64,000 bases of DNA from Prado023 sp964418695. Lineage in GTDB: Bacteria; Actinomycetota; Actinomycetes; S36-B12; CAIYMF01. The position numbers and the translations under genes are program-made. The notes beneath the pieces were generated by a model that was not told the origin of the DNA, did no database searches, and was given only the letters and a program-made list of their open reading frames with translations. Location of the stretch: contig CAYQMN010000003.1 of assembly GCA_964418695.1 (NCBI GenBank), forward strand, positions 1 through 64,000. Reading direction: 5' to 3'. Positions 8,068 through 16,155 of this stretch are shown one piece after another (position 1 is the first letter of the stretch; every line of letters begins with the position of its first letter).

Positions 8068-10286
8068 GCCGGGGCGGGTGGCCGAGCTCTCGGGCCCGGC
8101 GCCTGCTGGCCGTCTCGGTCCTGGCCGCCGCGCCCCTCCTGCTCTCCGGGCTCGGCCCGGCGCAGGCCCAGCCACACACCGCCCCGCAGGAGGCAGGCCC
8201 ACAGAAGGCAGGCCCGAAGGCGAGCACCGCGGACACGCCGCGCGCGGCGTACGGGGCCGGCGCCCTCTCCGTGCAGATCGACACCATGAGCCCGGCGATC
8301 CCGGGCCCGAAGAGCACGCTGACGCTGCGCGGCACCGTCACCAACACCTCGGACTCGCCGGTCGGAGAGGTGTCGATGCGGCTGCGGGCCTCGCCCACGC
8401 CGCTGTACAGCCGCGGCGAGATCACCGAGGTGCTCGCCGGTGCCGGCCAGCGCACGGGCGAGCCGGTCGCTGGCTCCCAGGAGAAGGTGGCCGGCACCCT
8501 GGCCCCCGGGCAGACCGCCTCGTTCGCGATCAGCGGCACCATCGCGAGTCTGGCACTGCCCCGGGCCGGTGCCTACATGGTGGGGGCGGAGGCACTGGGC
8601 AACAGCGGCGCCGGCCTGATGCGCCAGGACATGGACCGCACCTTCCTGCCGTGGTGGCCCAAGGACACCGAGTACGAGCGGCTGCGGGTCACGACCATCT
8701 GGCCGCTGGTCGGCGCGCCCGAGCAGGACACCGCCGGCGCCCTGCCCAGCGAGGCCGCCGCAGAAGAGCTCACGCGCAACGGCCGACTCGGGGCACTGCT
8801 GTCGGCCGCCGCCGAGGAGCCGGGCGTGGTCAGCCTCGTGATCGATCCGCAGGTGGCACTGGCGGCGCAGGACCTCGCCGACGGGTACTTCGTAGGCAGC
8901 GGCGAGGCCTTGGTCCAGGGCGCGCATGCCGACGAGGTCGCCGACTGGCTGGGCGATCTGCGCTCGGCGCTGACCGAGCCCGCGGCCGACGCCTCCCTGG
9001 GGCTCTATGGGCTGCCCGACGTGGTCGCGGCCCGACGCGGCGGACTGCTCACCGGCCTGCTCGCCCAGCGGCCCATGGTGGAGCCTGCCGCCGCCGACGT
9101 CCTGGGCCACTCCCTGTCGGGTCCGCTGGCGCTCCCCCCGGGGCGGGCGATCGACCAGCGGACCCTCACCGCGCTGGCCGACGACGACGTCCGCGCCGTG
9201 CTGCTGGCCGACACGACCGTGCCCCTCGCCGAGGCGACCTACTTCACGCCCAGTGGCTCGGCGGCGCTGGCCACCGAGCACGGCGACATCCGCGCGATGC
9301 TGGCCGACTCCGGGCTGACCAGCACTCTGGCGATGCCGATGGACGACGCCGCGCACCTGACCGCGGCGCGCCAGCGGCTGCTGGCCGAGACGCTGACCAC
9401 CATCACCGAGCTCCCCGAGTCCGCCCGCATGCTGGTGGCGGCCCCCGAACCGGCGTGGCCGGCGAGCGCCGACTCGGCCTCGATGGTCGTGCAGGCACTG
9501 GCCACCGCGCCATGGATCATCCCGACCACGCTGACCCAGGCTCTGGACCGCGAGCCGAGCACGCTGACCCGGCAGGGTCCGCTCTACCCGACGAGTGCCC
9601 GCGATCAGGAGATCCCGGCCGAGCGCGTCGCGCAGGTGAGCGAGCAGATCAGGGACATGCACTCCTACGCCGGGCTGGTGGCCGACCCGGCCAGCTTCCC
9701 GCTGGTCGCCCGGACCGCACCCGCGCGCGGACTGTCCGGCTGGTTCCGCGGCGATCCGGAGGCCGGGCAGCGCCTGGTCGATCGGGTCAGCGCCCAGGTG
9801 GCCACCGCGCAGGCGTCGGTGCGGGTGGTGTCCAGCGGCACCATCACCGTGTCCGGCGAGACCGGCACGATCCCGATCACGATCGAGAACCAGGGGGGTC
9901 TGGCGGTGCGGGTCGGCCTTGAGCTGACCTCCGATCCCCCGCAGCTGTTCCAGGCCGACCCGATCGACCTGATGGACATCCCGCCGCACAAGCGCACCTC
10001 GATCGAGGTGGTCGCCCGGGTGGCGGCGGCAGGCAAGGTGCCGGTCACCGTCCAGCTCACGACGGCCGAGGGGGAGCCGTTCGGTGAGCCCGGCGAGCTG
10101 ATCGTGCAGACCTCGGCCTACGCCAGCGCGGCGCGCATCCTGGTCCGGGTGGCGCTGGTCGGACTGATCGCCAGCCTGGTGGTGCACGCGGTGCGTCGAG
10201 CCCGGCGGATGCGCCAGGCCGCCGCACGGCGGGAGGGGCAAGCCCAGTCCGCGGGGGCCGAGCAGTCCAAGGCCGAGCATGGCTGA
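8064..10286 (+). CDS. DUF6049 family secreted/membrane-anchored protein
   Basis: 740 aa from a GTG at 8064 that overlaps the NUDIX stop. The N-terminus is a signal peptide (RARRLLAVSVLAAAPLLLSG, then AQAQ). The body is a large extracytoplasmic region beginning with an Ig-like segment (TLTLRGTVTNTSDSPVGEV). A second Ig-like segment (ITVSGETGTIPITIENQGG) precedes the single C-terminal transmembrane helix (ILVRVALVGLIASLVVHAV) and a basic cytoplasmic tail. This matches the actinobacterial DUF6049 family, found immediately before murJ. Its biochemical role is not established. Translational coupling to murJ (overlap ATGGCTGA) suggests a role in lipid II export or cell-wall assembly. Confidence 0.85.
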   Translation: MSRGGWPSSRARRLLAVSVLAAAPLLLSGLGPAQAQPHTAPQEAGPQKAGPKASTADTPRAAYGAGALSVQIDTMSPAIPGPKSTLTLRGTVTNTSDSPVGEVSMRLRASPTPLYSRGEITEVLAGAGQRTGEPVAGSQEKVAGTLAPGQTASFAISGTIASLALPRAGAYMVGAEALGNSGAGLMRQDMDRTFLPWWPKDTEYERLRVTTIWPLVGAPEQDTAGALPSEAAAEELTRNGRLGALLSAAAEEPGVVSLVIDPQVALAAQDLADGYFVGSGEALVQGAHADEVADWLGDLRSALTEPAADASLGLYGLPDVVAARRGGLLTGLLAQRPMVEPAAADVLGHSLSGPLALPPGRAIDQRTLTALADDDVRAVLLADTTVPLAEATYFTPSGSAALATEHGDIRAMLADSGLTSTLAMPMDDAAHLTAARQRLLAETLTTITELPESARMLVAAPEPAWPASADSASMVVQALATAPWIIPTTLTQALDREPSTLTRQGPLYPTSARDQEIPAERVAQVSEQIRDMHSYAGLVADPASFPLVARTAPARGLSGWFRGDPEAGQRLVDRVSAQVATAQASVRVVSSGTITVSGETGTIPITIENQGGLAVRVGLELTSDPPQLFQADPIDLMDIPPHKRTSIEVVARVAAAGKVPVTVQLTTAEGEPFGEPGELIVQTSAYASAARILVRVALVGLIASLVVHAVRRARRMRQAAARREGQAQSAGAEQSKAEHG

Positions 10287-12003
10287 GGACGATCTGCTCC
10301 CCGAGGATCCGGCCGCGGGGCCCGACCCGGAGTCGTCCATCGACCCGTCGCAGAACGTGGCTGCCCCGCGCGAGGGCGAGGTCCTCAAGAACGGCGCCAT
10401 GATGGCGGTGGGCACCATCGTCAGCCGGCTCACCGGCGTGCTGCGCGACATGTCGATGACTGCGGCGCTGGGCCTGGGGATCGTGGCCGACATCTACACC
10501 GTGGGCAACACGATCCCCAACACGGTGTACGTGCTGACCGTCGGCGGTGCCATGAACGCGGTCTTCGTGCCGCAGCTGGTGCGCCGGATGAAGGAGGACT
10601 CCGACGGCGGTGACGGCTTCGCCCATCGGCTGATCACGGCGTCCGCGGTGATGCTGCTGCTCATCACGGCGACCTCGCTACTGCTGGCCCCCTGGCTGAC
10701 CCGGATCTACGCCTCCCCGCAGTACACCGCCGACCAGCTCGCGCTGGCCACGGCGTTCGCGCGGTACTGCCTGCCGCAGGTGTTCTTCTACGGCCTGTTC
10801 ACCCTGATGTCGCAGGTGCTCAACGCCCGCGGCCGGTTCAGCCCGCCGATGTACGCGCCGATCGCCAACAACATCGTCTCGGTCGCCATGTTCACCACCT
10901 TCTTCGTGGTCGCCGGACCATCGGCGGTATCCGACGGGATGCTGACCCAGGAGCAGACGGCGTTCCTGGGGATCGGGTCCACCATCGCGGTGGCCACCCA
11001 GGCGCTCCTGCTGATCCCCTTCCTGCGCTCCTCGGGGTACCACTGGCGGCCCCGCTTCGACTGGCGCGGCTGGGGGCTGGGCAAGACCGGCGGCCTGGCC
11101 GCCTGGACCCTGGGCCTGCTGATGGCCAATCAGGTCTCCTTCATCGTGACCACCCGGCTGGCCACCACCGCGAACGTCCTGACCACGCAGGAAGGTCTGC
11201 CGCCGGCCGGCATCGCGACCTACCAGAAGGCCTACCTCATCTTCTTCCTGCCCCATTCGATCGTGACGGTGTCCTTGGTCACCGCGCTGCTCCCGGGGCT
11301 CAGCCGCCTGGCCCATGCCCGGGACTGGCCCAGGGTCAGCGAGACGATCGCCGGCTCGATCCGCACGGTCACGTCGCTGGTCGTGCCGATCACCGGGGTG
11401 ATGATCCCGCTGGCCCCGGTGCTGGCGTCCCTGCTCTTCGGGTTCGGCGCCTCGGGGATCGACGCCGCCCAACAGATCGGGTACACCAGCATCGGCATGC
11501 TGCTGGGCCTGGTCCCGTTCTCGATCTACTTCATCCTGCTGCGGGGCTGGTACTCCCTGGAGGACACCAAGACCCCGTTCTTCCTGTCCCTGGCCCTCAA
11601 CGCGATCAACGTGATCCTGACCGTGGTGGTCTTCGTGCTGGTGCCGACCGCCTGGAAGGTGCCCAGCATGGGTCTGACCTTCGGTCTGACCTACTGGGCC
11701 ATGATGGTGATCGCCTGGCCGATCCTGAGCCGCCGGGTCGGCGGGCTGCAGACCCGGCAGACCTGGTCGACCGTCGGCCGCGCGCTGGTGGCCGGCGCGC
11801 TGGCCGGGGCGTTCGCGCTCGGTGTGCTCTGGGTCGCCGACCGGGTGGCCCCGGACTTCTGGTCCAGCGCGCTGGCCAAGATCCTGCTGCTCGGGGCCGG
11901 CGGCCTCGGCGGTCTCGCGGTGTACCTGCTGGCCGCCCGGATCCTGCGCGTCGGCGAGGTCTGGGAGGTCATCAGGCTGGTCCGCTCCAAGGTGGGACGC
12001 TGA
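10279..12003 (+). CDS. murJ: Lipid II flippase MurJ (MviN)
   Basis: 574 aa, with a disordered N-terminus of about 35 residues and then about 14 predicted membrane helices. Recognisable MviN features are GTIVSRLTGVLRDMSMTAALG, the first-helix region NTIPNTVYVLTVGGAMNAVFVPQL, and LPHSIVTVSLVTALLPGLSRLA. MurJ flips lipid-linked peptidoglycan precursor across the membrane. In mycobacteria MurJ is fused to an intracellular pseudokinase and an extracellular domain; here those parts are a separate downstream gene. The start overlaps the DUF6049 stop, so the two are translationally coupled. Confidence 0.95.
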   Translation: MAEDDLLPEDPAAGPDPESSIDPSQNVAAPREGEVLKNGAMMAVGTIVSRLTGVLRDMSMTAALGLGIVADIYTVGNTIPNTVYVLTVGGAMNAVFVPQLVRRMKEDSDGGDGFAHRLITASAVMLLLITATSLLLAPWLTRIYASPQYTADQLALATAFARYCLPQVFFYGLFTLMSQVLNARGRFSPPMYAPIANNIVSVAMFTTFFVVAGPSAVSDGMLTQEQTAFLGIGSTIAVATQALLLIPFLRSSGYHWRPRFDWRGWGLGKTGGLAAWTLGLLMANQVSFIVTTRLATTANVLTTQEGLPPAGIATYQKAYLIFFLPHSIVTVSLVTALLPGLSRLAHARDWPRVSETIAGSIRTVTSLVVPITGVMIPLAPVLASLLFGFGASGIDAAQQIGYTSIGMLLGLVPFSIYFILLRGWYSLEDTKTPFFLSLALNAINVILTVVVFVLVPTAWKVPSMGLTFGLTYWAMMVIAWPILSRRVGGLQTRQTWSTVGRALVAGALAGAFALGVLWVADRVAPDFWSSALAKILLLGAGGLGGLAVYLLAARILRVGEVWEVIRLVRSKVGR

Positions 12004-12105
12004 CCTAGGCCACGACGCAGAGGTGTCCCTGGGTCGGGACATCCCCGGCCGGTCCCGTCGTGAGTCGTCCCGGCAATGGTCTGCACGTGCCCTAGCATGA
12101 CGACC

Positions 12106-13539
12106 GTGACGGAGAACCGGACAAGCCTGACCGCCACCCGGCAGGTCGGCCGATTCACCCTCACCGACCTGGCCGAGGAACGCTACGGATGCCAGGTCTG
12201 GCGAGCCGTGGACGGCACCCTCAACCGCGAAGTCGCCCTCTGGATCGTTCCCCGCGACGAGCAGCTGGAGACCGATCTCGAGCAGGCCACCCGGGCCGCC
12301 GCCGCGATCACCGACCGGCGCGTCCTGCGCACCTTGGACCTGTTCACCACCGAGACCGACGTCGTGATCGTGGTCGAGTGGTGCGACGCCGCGGTCCTGC
12401 GCGACCACCTCAGCGAGCCGCTGACCCCGGAGGAGGCCGCGCGCATCGCCTACGAGCTGACCGGGGCCCTGGAGTCCGCGCACGCCGCGGGCATCGTCCA
12501 CGGCCGGCTTCGGCCCAGCAACGTCCTGGTCGGCCCGGACGGGGAGATCCGGATCACCGGGCTGGGGATCGACGCGGTCCTGGCCGGCATCGACCCGGTC
12601 CCCGACGGCCAGCCGATCACCGCCGATGTCGCCGGGGTCGGCGCGATCCTCTACGCCAGCCTCACGGGCCGCTGGCCCAATGGGACCACCGAGGGCATCG
12701 CCGGAGCACCGCTGGTCGGCGGCCACATCCCGCCCCCGTCCCGCCTGCTGGCCGACATCCCCGAGAGCCTGGACGACATCTGCGCGCGCACCGTCCCCGG
12801 CATCGTCGCGCCCCGCGGCCGGCCGGTCCTGACCTCGATGGCGGCGCTGCACGACCTGCTCGGCGCCAGCCTGACAGACCTGGCCGGTGCCCCTCGGCGA
12901 CGTGAGCCCGGACAGTCCGGTCCACTGATCGCCCGCATCGTGATGATCGTGGGGGTGGCGCTGCTGGCGCTCGGCCTGATTCTCGTGCTCCTCAAGCTGC
13001 TCTCGCCGACCCAGGCCTCCGTGTCCGGCGACGATCAGCCGCCCGTGGCCGCACCTGTCCAGACTCCGGCCGCGACCCCGGGCGGGACGCCGCCACCGGC
13101 CACCAAGGTGTACCGGATCGCCTCGGCGCGAGACTTCGACCCACTAGGCAACGGCGAGGAGAGCCCCACGCGCGTGCCGCTGTCCTACGACGGCGACAAG
13201 GAGACCGCCTGGCGGACGGTCACGTACTACGACAAGGGGCTGGACAACAAGCCCGGCGTGGGCCTGCTGCTGGACCTCGGAGCTCCTCGCTCGATCGGTG
13301 CGGTCACCCTGGATCTGGTGGGCAACGGCACCGACCTGCAGGTCCTGACCAGCAATCAGGCGGGCAACAACCCGCAGGACTACACGGTCATGGCTCAGGC
13401 GACCGAGGCCGGCCGGACCGTGACCCTGAAGAACCCCGAGCCCACGTCGGCCCGATACGTCCTGGTGTGGCTCACCGGTCTGCCGCAGGTCGACGGCGGC
13501 TGGCGCGGTGGCATTCGCGAGGTCACTGTCACGAACTGA
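12106..13539 (+). CDS. Membrane pseudokinase with extracellular discoidin-like domain
   Basis: 477 aa. Residues 1-270 have a protein-kinase fold, but the catalytic residues are gone: the VAIK region reads EVALWIV with no Lys, the HRD loop reads VHGRLRPSNVLV without Asp, and the DFG site reads ITGLGID. A single transmembrane helix follows (ARIVMIVGVALLALGLILVLL). The external part is Pro-rich, then a module resembling an F5/8-type C (carbohydrate-binding) domain (YRIASARDFDPLG, YDGDKETAWRTVTYYD, GVGLLLDLGAPRSIGAVTLDL). It corresponds to the C-terminal part of mycobacterial MviN, which recruits the FHA protein FhaA when phosphorylated. The GTG at 12106 is chosen from the leaderless -10 TAGCAT (12093-12098); an ATG at 12097 is possible. 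Confidence 0.85.
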   Translation: MTENRTSLTATRQVGRFTLTDLAEERYGCQVWRAVDGTLNREVALWIVPRDEQLETDLEQATRAAAAITDRRVLRTLDLFTTETDVVIVVEWCDAAVLRDHLSEPLTPEEAARIAYELTGALESAHAAGIVHGRLRPSNVLVGPDGEIRITGLGIDAVLAGIDPVPDGQPITADVAGVGAILYASLTGRWPNGTTEGIAGAPLVGGHIPPPSRLLADIPESLDDICARTVPGIVAPRGRPVLTSMAALHDLLGASLTDLAGAPRRREPGQSGPLIARIVMIVGVALLALGLILVLLKLLSPTQASVSGDDQPPVAAPVQTPAATPGGTPPPATKVYRIASARDFDPLGNGEESPTRVPLSYDGDKETAWRTVTYYDKGLDNKPGVGLLLDLGAPRSIGAVTLDLVGNGTDLQVLTSNQAGNNPQDYTVMAQATEAGRTVTLKNPEPTSARYVLVWLTGLPQVDGGWRGGIREVTVTN

Positions 13540-13634
13540 CGCGCGGCCGCGCACGTCATCGTCCGGGAATCCGGCAGCCACCTAGGATGTTGCTGCCACC
13601 GGGGATCATCGACCACTTGCAGGGAGTGCCACGC

Positions 13635-14603
13635 GTGTCCGACATCCGCGAGCTCATCATCGTCGGGTCCGGCCCGGCCGGCTACACCGCCGCCATCTAC
13701 GCCGCCCGCGCCGCTCTGAATCCGCTGGTCTTCGAGGGCTCGGTGACCGCGGGTGGTGCGCTGATGAACACCACCGAGGTCGAGAACTTCCCCGGCTTCC
13801 CTCAGGGAATCATGGGCCCGGACCTGATGGCCAACCTGCGCGGGCAGGCCGAGCGGTTCGGTGCGCAGCTGGTCACCGACGACGTGACCCGGATGGACCT
13901 GACCGGCGAGATCAAGACCGTCTGGGACGGCGAGGGCAACGCGCATTCGGCTCGCGCGGTCATCCTGGCGATGGGCTCGGGGTACCGCGAGCTGGGGCTG
14001 CCCGACGAGAAGCGGCTTTCCGGGCATGGGGTGTCCTGGTGCGCGACCTGCGACGGCTTCTTCTTCCGCGGCCAGGACATCGCCGTAGTCGGGGGCGGGG
14101 ACTCCGCCATCGAGGAGGCCACCTTCCTCACCAAGTTCGCCGACACCGTGACCGTGATCCACCGGCGCGACGAGCTGCGGGCCAGCAAGATCATGGCCGA
14201 GCGCGCCCTGTCCAACCCCAAGATCCGATTCGCCTGGGACAGTGCCGTGGTGTCCATCCAAGGACAGGACAAGGTGTCCTCGGTCACCCTGGCCGACGTC
14301 AACACCGGGGCGACCCGCGAGCTGCCGGTCACCGGAGTGTTCGTCGCGATCGGTCACGATCCCCGCTCCGAGTTGATCGTCGACCAGGTCGACCTCGACG
14401 CCGCCGGCTATGTGCTGGTGGAAGGGCGCGGCACGCAGGCGCTGCACGGCGGGCTCCCGCTGCCGGGCGTGTTCGCCTGCGGCGACCTGGTCGATCACAC
14501 CTACCGCCAGGCCATCACGGCCGCCGGCTCGGGGTGTGCGGCCGCCCTGGACGCCGAGCGCTACCTGGCCGCGGTCGCGCACCAACTCGCGACCGCCGTC
14601 TGA
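13635..14603 (+). CDS. trxB: Thioredoxin-disulfide reductase
   Basis: 322 aa FAD enzyme that reduces thioredoxin with NADPH. It shows the FAD-binding GSGPAGYTAAIYAARA at the N-terminus, the redox pair in WCATCDGFFF, the NADPH motif VVGGGDSAIEEATFL, and the C-terminal FAD segment GVFACGDLVDHTYRQ. The GTG at 13635 is chosen because AGGGAG lies 8 bases upstream. The open frame extends further 5', but into the pseudokinase gene. A -10-like TAGGAT is present at about 13584. It is followed by trxA, as in most actinobacteria. Confidence 0.96.
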   Translation: MSDIRELIIVGSGPAGYTAAIYAARAALNPLVFEGSVTAGGALMNTTEVENFPGFPQGIMGPDLMANLRGQAERFGAQLVTDDVTRMDLTGEIKTVWDGEGNAHSARAVILAMGSGYRELGLPDEKRLSGHGVSWCATCDGFFFRGQDIAVVGGGDSAIEEATFLTKFADTVTVIHRRDELRASKIMAERALSNPKIRFAWDSAVVSIQGQDKVSSVTLADVNTGATRELPVTGVFVAIGHDPRSELIVDQVDLDAAGYVLVEGRGTQALHGGLPLPGVFACGDLVDHTYRQAITAAGSGCAAALDAERYLAAVAHQLATAV

Positions 14604-14619
14604 CGTCGCACCCCCGCCG

Positions 14620-14625
14620 TAGAAT
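14620..14625 (+). promoter_or_regulatory. -10 element of trxA
   Basis: TAGAAT lies 25 bases before the trxA ATG. AAGGAG, in between, serves as ribosome-binding site. trxA therefore probably has its own transcript besides readthrough from trxB. Confidence 0.5.
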
Positions 14626-14650
14626 CCGCGTATCCGACCAAGGAGCTCCC

Positions 14651-14971
14651 ATGGCGCTGAAGACCGTGACCGATGCCACCTTCACCGAGGACGTCCTGCA
14701 GTCGGACAAGCCCGTGCTCGTCGACTACTGGGCGGTCTGGTGCGGGCCCTGCCGCATGATCGCCCCGATCCTCGAGGAGATTGACGCCCAGCACAGCGAG
14801 AAGCTCCAGATCGTCAAGCTGAACGTCGACGAGAACCCGCAGACCGCCTCGGAGTACGGCATCGTCTCGATCCCGACGCTCAACGTCTTCCAGGGCGGGC
14901 GCGTCGTCAAGCAGATCATCGGCGCAAAGCCGAAGGCGGCGCTGCTCAAGGACCTCGCCGAGTTCCTCTGA
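14651..14971 (+). CDS. trxA: Thioredoxin
   Basis: 106 aa, full length for thioredoxin, with the active site WAVWCGPCRMIAP and the cis-Pro segment VSIPTLNVF. The ATG at 14651 is preceded by AAGGAG at good spacing. It is the electron donor partner of the upstream TrxB. It is followed after 3 bases by cwlM. Confidence 0.97.
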   Translation: MALKTVTDATFTEDVLQSDKPVLVDYWAVWCGPCRMIAPILEEIDAQHSEKLQIVKLNVDENPQTASEYGIVSIPTLNVFQGGRVVKQIIGAKPKAALLKDLAEFL

Positions 14972-14974
14972 TCC

Positions 14975-16093
14975 GTGACCTCTTCCGGAGTCGGCCCGAG
15001 GGCCGGTGGCATCGCGTGCCGGCTGGGCGACACCGGCGAGATCGTGAGCGAGGTCCGCTCCCGCTTGGAACGACTGGGCATGCTGCCCCCCGGGGACGAG
15101 GACGTGTTCGACGAGCATGTCGATCACGCCGTCCGGCAGTTCCAGCAGGAGCGCGGCATCACCGTCGACGGGATCGTCGGCCCCCGGACCTACAAGCGAC
15201 TGGAGGAGGCGCGCTGGCGGCTGGGTGACCGGGTGCTGCAGTTCCTGCCTGGGCGCATGATGATCGGCGACGATGTGCTGGCTCTGCAGGAGCGGCTGAT
15301 CGGCCTGGGCTTCTCGCCGGGCCGTGCGGACGGGATCTTCGGCCGGAACACCGACCACGCGGTGCGCGAGTTCCAGCTCAACACCGGATTGCGCACCGAT
15401 GGCACCGCCGGTCCTGACACATTCCGCGCTCTGGCCCGGCTGACCCGCACCGTCAGCGGCGGGGCCTCGCTGTTGCTGCGTGAGCAGCACGCTTTCGACG
15501 TGCTGAGGACCGGCGTGACCCACAAGGTGGTGCTCATCGACGCCGGACCCGATCAGCTGGAGCGCGGGCACACCGGCCGCGGCCTGAGCGAGGCCGTCGT
15601 GGCCGCCGACGTTGCCGCGCGCGTCGAGCGACGGCTGACCGCCCTGGGCACGACGGTCCTGGTCACGGGCCCCGCCCGGGCCGGTCACACCTCCTTCGAC
15701 GACTCCGCGCGGGCCGCGATCGCCAACGAGGTGGCCGCCGACGTGGTCGTCTCCCTGCACTGCGACGCTCATCGCAGTCCGGCTGCCCAGGGCCTGGCGG
15801 CGTTCTACTTCGGCACACTGAGCGGTCAGAACCACTCGGTCGCGGGCCGCGCCCTTGCTGAGCTGCTGCTCGACGAGGTGGCCATCCGGACCTCATCCAA
15901 GAGCTGCGGTGCCCATCCCAAGGGCTGGGAGTTGCTCCGGCTGACGCGGATGCCGGCCGTGCACCTGGACATGGGCTACCTGACCAACGAGGCCGATGCC
16001 TCAGTCCTGGCCGATCCGGCTGGACGAGACCTGGTTGCCCGGGCCATCACCGCGGCGCTGATCCGGTTCTTCGCGCCACCCCCCCAGGACTGA
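14975..16093 (+). CDS. cwlM: CwlM-type pseudo-amidase, regulator of peptidoglycan synthesis
   Basis: 372 aa with no signal peptide, so cytoplasmic. Two peptidoglycan-binding repeats (VDHAVRQFQQERGITVDGIVG about 50-70 and TDHAVREFQLNTGLRTDGTAG about 127-147) precede an amidase_3-like domain. Residues that bind zinc in active amidases are altered: the usual D-P-G-H-G reads IDAGPDQ with no His, and the catalytic Glu position reads VHLDMGYLTN (Asp). One His (VVSLHCDAH) remains. In mycobacteria CwlM is a non-enzymatic activator of MurA that also contacts MurJ and FhaA; the location four genes after murJ fits that role. The PknB kinase that controls it there is not in this window. Confidence 0.88.
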   Translation: MTSSGVGPRAGGIACRLGDTGEIVSEVRSRLERLGMLPPGDEDVFDEHVDHAVRQFQQERGITVDGIVGPRTYKRLEEARWRLGDRVLQFLPGRMMIGDDVLALQERLIGLGFSPGRADGIFGRNTDHAVREFQLNTGLRTDGTAGPDTFRALARLTRTVSGGASLLLREQHAFDVLRTGVTHKVVLIDAGPDQLERGHTGRGLSEAVVAADVAARVERRLTALGTTVLVTGPARAGHTSFDDSARAAIANEVAADVVVSLHCDAHRSPAAQGLAAFYFGTLSGQNHSVAGRALAELLLDEVAIRTSSKSCGAHPKGWELLRLTRMPAVHLDMGYLTNEADASVLADPAGRDLVARAITAALIRFFAPPPQD

Positions 16094-16142
16094 GACGGCA
16101 TGAGGCCCCTACCCACACCGGGGTCGGGGCCTCTGAGCCGTC
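16094..16142. terminator. Bidirectional hairpin between cwlM and the convergent PLD-like gene
   Basis: GACGGC (16094-16099) pairs with GCCGTC (16137-16142), enclosing GAGGCCCC and GGGGCCTC. It lies in the 60 bases between the convergent stops at 16093 and 16156. Confidence 0.8.
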
Positions 16143-16155
16143 GTGCCGCTGCCGT

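Noticed and set aside
8007..10493. 828-residue open frame antisense to DUF6049 and murJ
   Set aside because: Low-complexity His/Gly/Arg/Gln-rich translation typical of the antisense third-position frame in GC-rich genes. The plus strand carries clear family members.
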